Shown piece after piece: positions 4,967 through 6,545 of a stretch of DNA of 6,545 bases (position 1 is its first letter; the number at the start of each line of letters is the position of its first letter). The stretch is from UBA6022 sp036382575 (GTDB taxonomy: Bacteria; Patescibacteriota; Saccharimonadia; Saccharimonadales; Saccharimonadaceae). The position numbers were made by a program, and so were the translations under genes. The stretch covers positions 1 to 6,545 of the forward strand of contig DASVHL010000066.1 in assembly GCA_036382575.1 (NCBI GenBank), written 5' to 3'. Under the pieces are notes generated by a model. It was not told the DNA's origin. It made no database searches and saw nothing but the letters and a program-made list of their open reading frames with translations.

Positions 4967-4990
4967 TCCGGCCGGCAGGTCGGATTTTTT
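4967..4990 (+). terminator. Intrinsic terminator-like hairpin in nusA leader
   Basis: TCCGGCC (4967-4973), loop GGCA, then GGTCGGA (4978-4984): a 7-bp stem with one G-U pair, followed directly by six T (4985-4990). It could end the upstream glycosylase transcript, but it also lies downstream of the nusA promoter, so nusA transcripts must pass it. It ends about 6 nt before the ribosome site. Confidence 0.65.
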
Positions 4991-5011
4991 CATAAAAGGA
5001 GATAAAACATC

Positions 5012-6142
5012 ATGGAAGATATTAACATCAAGCAGTTGACCCTCGCGGTTCGTACTATTGCTGAAGAGAAAAACTTACCAGAAGAAACCGTCTTGTCTGT
5101 TATCGAACAGGCGATTGCAGCTGCATGGCGCCGTGACAACGGTGAGCGCGACCAAGAAGTTCGTGCTGAATTAAATGTGAACGACGGTACTGCGAACGTA
5201 TTTGTGTCACGTGAAGTTGTTGAAGAAGTTGGTAGCGACGCGGTTGAGATCAGCCTCGAAGATGCCAAGAAAGTAAAGAAAGACGCCGTTGTCGGTGATA
5301 CTATCGAAGATAAATTCGAAGTTGTTAGCTTTGGCCGTGTCGCTGCGCAAACTGCCAAGCAGGTTGTCTTACAACGCCTACGCGAAGCAGAGCGCGAAGT
5401 TGTCCTCGAAGAGTACGAAGATAAAATTGGTACGATTGTTAACGGTACTGTCCAGCGTGTCGAGCCACGTGTTATCCGTGTTGAGCTTGGTAAGGCAATT
5501 GGTATCATTCCACAAAGCGAACAAATCCAAGGTGAGTTCTACAGCATCGGTAGCCGTATCAAGGTATTCATTAAAGATATCGAACGCGACAATCGTGGTC
5601 CACAGTTGATTCTTAGCCGTGGCAACGAAGCATTTGTCGAATTCCTCTTCCGTCAAGAAGTTCCTGAAATGGAAACTGGCGCAGTCGAAATCAAAGCTAT
5701 CGCCCGTGAAGCTGGTCGCCGTACTAAATTAGCTGTTGTTTCAAACGTTCCTGGCGTTGACCCAGTCGGTACATTCGTCGGCGGTCACGGTACTCGTGTC
5801 CAGGCCGTCATGAACGAAATTGGCGATCAGGAAAAGATCGACATCATTACTTTTGATGAAAACAACGAACAGTTTATTCGTAACGCACTAAGCCCAGCTG
5901 AAGTGGTTAAGGTTGAAATTGACGAAGAAGCGAAGCGCGCCAAGGTATTCGTTTACGAGGATCAACAATCAATCGCTATTGGTCGCGGTGGTCAGAATGT
6001 TCGTCTTGCGAGCCGTTTGACTGGCTATGAACTAGACATCGAAACAGCAACTGCTGCAGTTGAAAAACCAGCTGAAGTAAAGCCAAAGAAAAACATCGAA
6101 GATAGTTTGATGAACGCTGTTGAGGAATCAACAGAAGAGTAG
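5012..6142 (+). CDS. nusA: Transcription termination/antitermination factor NusA
   Basis: 376 aa, a complete NusA core. The RNA-polymerase-binding N-terminal domain (1 to about 130) includes GRVAAQTAKQVVLQRL (108-123). An S1 domain (about 136-202) runs from GTIVNGTV to LILSR. KH1 (about 220-285) carries DPVGTFVGGHGTRVQAVMNE, and KH2 (about 295-345) carries AIGRGGQNVRLASRL. An acidic, Glu-rich tail (about 350-376) follows, without the two acidic repeat domains of E. coli NusA, which is common outside Proteobacteria. NusA binds elongating RNA polymerase and modulates pausing, intrinsic termination and antitermination. Codon use is strongly biased (GTT, CGT, GAA), unlike the neighbours, which suggests high expression. 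The ribosome site AAGGAG (4996-5001) is 10 nt from the ATG. It is followed by a bidirectional terminator. The rimP gene usually found upstream and the ylxR/infB genes usually found downstream are absent, so it is probably monocistronic. Confidence 0.96.
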   Translation: MEDINIKQLTLAVRTIAEEKNLPEETVLSVIEQAIAAAWRRDNGERDQEVRAELNVNDGTANVFVSREVVEEVGSDAVEISLEDAKKVKKDAVVGDTIEDKFEVVSFGRVAAQTAKQVVLQRLREAEREVVLEEYEDKIGTIVNGTVQRVEPRVIRVELGKAIGIIPQSEQIQGEFYSIGSRIKVFIKDIERDNRGPQLILSRGNEAFVEFLFRQEVPEMETGAVEIKAIAREAGRRTKLAVVSNVPGVDPVGTFVGGHGTRVQAVMNEIGDQEKIDIITFDENNEQFIRNALSPAEVVKVEIDEEAKRAKVFVYEDQQSIAIGRGGQNVRLASRLTGYELDIETATAAVEKPAEVKPKKNIEDSLMNAVEESTEE

Positions 6143-6159
6143 TTGTTAGTGACTAACAA
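6143..6159. repeat. Inverted repeat directly after nusA stop
   Basis: TTGTTAGT (6143-6150), centre G, ACTAACAA (6152-6159): perfect 8-bp arms around one base. The loop is too small for a full RNA stem, so either a shorter hairpin or a DNA-binding site is possible. It lies just upstream of the terminator stem and may simply add to it. Confidence 0.4.
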
Positions 6160-6188
6160 AAAGCTCCGCTATAATGGCGGAGTTTTTT
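6158..6188. terminator. Bidirectional intrinsic terminator of nusA and the minus-strand pair
   Basis: CTCCGC (6164-6169), loop TATAATG, GCGGAG (6177-6182), with TTTTTT (6183-6188) on plus and AAAAA (6158-6162, a T-run on minus) on the other side. It lies 15-20 nt beyond the stops of both convergent genes and fits both. Confidence 0.85.
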
Positions 6189-6196
6189 ATTTGTAA

Positions 6197-6418
6197 CTAT
6201 GCTTGTTTGATCATGATCTCGAGGTTAGATAAATACTGTGCGGGGTTCACATTTTTGTGTCGACGTAGGTACCCTAGATGAACTTGTACGAATGGCAGTT
6301 GATTATCTGGGTAATCTACCGCGGCTGGGCTATAAATACTTTTTGTCACCATCTTTGGATTAGACTGAAGTGCTTCTAGGCGTTCAGTGATTTCATCTAC
6401 GGTAAGTGTTGGAGCCAT
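6197..6418 (-). CDS. Small hypothetical protein, 73 aa
   Basis: I do not recognise this protein. It has no signal peptide or membrane segment. The N-terminal part (about 5-22) is predicted helical and acidic (VDEITERLEAL). The middle has a short Pro/Asp region (about 28-42), and the C-terminal half (about 48-72) contains LGYLRRHKNVNPAQYL and a final helix. Its ATG overlaps the stop of a 20-codon upstream reading frame as TAATG, and no ribosome site of its own is evident, so translation is probably coupled. It ends 14 nt before the bidirectional terminator that it shares with nusA. The coding assignment rests on the coupling, the terminator and the absence of a competing frame. Confidence 0.6.
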   Translation of the reverse strand: MAPTLTVDEITERLEALQSNPKMVTKSIYSPAAVDYPDNQLPFVQVHLGYLRRHKNVNPAQYLSNLEIMIKQA

Positions 6419-6480
6419 TATGCATTCACCGTTTTCTGTTTCGGTTTTTTGACTTCTTTGCGGCCTTTGTCTTTTGACAT
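6418..6480 (-). CDS. 20-aa highly basic peptide, upstream partner of the 73-aa protein
   Basis: The reading frame encodes MSKDKGRKEV followed by KKPKQKTVNA, with 8 Lys/Arg. GAGGAG (6490-6495 on minus) lies 9 nt upstream of its ATG, the same long spacing as at nusA. The stop TAA shares its last A with the ATG of the 73-aa gene. The frame could extend upstream to an ATG near 6510, but that codon would lie inside the predicted -10 box. It may be a real small protein or a translated leader whose job is to deliver ribosomes to the next start. The N-terminus resembles short basic MSKDKG-type proteins I have seen in other bacteria; that resemblance is from memory and weak. Confidence 0.5.
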   Translation of the reverse strand: MSKDKGRKEVKKPKQKTVNA

Positions 6481-6509
6481 ATGTCCATTCTCCTCATGTG
6501 GTGTCCACA

Positions 6510-6539
6510 TTCTTAGATCCAGTATGCGCCTTATATCAA
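6510..6539 (-). promoter_or_regulatory. Candidate promoter of the small-protein pair
   Basis: On the minus strand TTGATA (6539-6534), an 18-nt spacer, then TAAGAA (6515-6510). The predicted start near 6503 leaves a leader of about 22 nt that contains the GAGGAG ribosome site. The -10 is imperfect. Confidence 0.4.
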
Positions 6540-6545
6540 TTAATA

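Noticed and set aside
4990..5508. 172-codon open frame on the minus strand across the start of nusA
   Set aside because: It is a by-product of the strong codon bias of nusA. Its protein is Ser/Thr/Arg-rich with no recognisable domain, and it ends in the nusA leader.
6170..6175. Perfect TATAAT hexamer in the loop of the nusA terminator
   Set aside because: No acceptable -35 lies 16-18 nt upstream, and the only plus-strand sequence downstream is the antisense of the small-protein pair. Chance occurrence in a terminator loop is more likely.

Overview
The window reads as a gene-dense, moderate-GC chromosomal segment of a monoderm bacterium with a small genome. Candidatus Saccharibacteria (TM7, Patescibacteria/CPR) is the best guess, at about 60% confidence. 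The reasons are the combination of a secreted DUF1524-type HNH nuclease, an orphan Mu Gam-like protein, a sortase with a neighbouring wall-anchored substrate, a small cytosolic FKBP, a NusA without C-terminal acidic repeats, short intergenic gaps and standard stop codons (TAA, TAG and TGA all used). No 16S or other phylogenetic marker comparison was possible.

Layout. Positions 90-1443 (+) hold a membrane-anchored or secreted HNH nuclease and a Gam-family DNA-end-binding protein with its own sigma70-type promoter; a strong 11-bp hairpin closes this pair. Positions 3710-1496 (-) form a three-gene operon: a secreted protein with an LPNTS sorting signal, a sortase, and (ATGA overlap) a membrane protein with a degenerate GT2 glycosyltransferase fold. 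Positions 4254-3865 (-) encode an FKBP peptidyl-prolyl isomerase, divergent from an AAG/MPG-type 3-methyladenine DNA glycosylase (4336-4920, +). Next comes nusA (5012-6142, +), with a strong extended -10 promoter, a 14-bp palindrome over the transcription start, and an intrinsic-terminator-like hairpin inside its leader. A bidirectional terminator separates nusA from a minus-strand pair made of a 20-codon basic peptide and a 73-aa unknown protein that overlap at TAATG.

How the genes may work together. The surface operon looks like a self-contained module that makes and anchors one wall protein. The nuclease/Gam pair suggests handling of external or linear DNA, but that link is speculative. 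nusA stands apart from the usual rimP-nusA-infB neighbours and has a leader that could support autogenous attenuation. There is no CRISPR array, tRNA, rRNA or insertion sequence that I can see. No intergenic gap exceeds about 155 bases.
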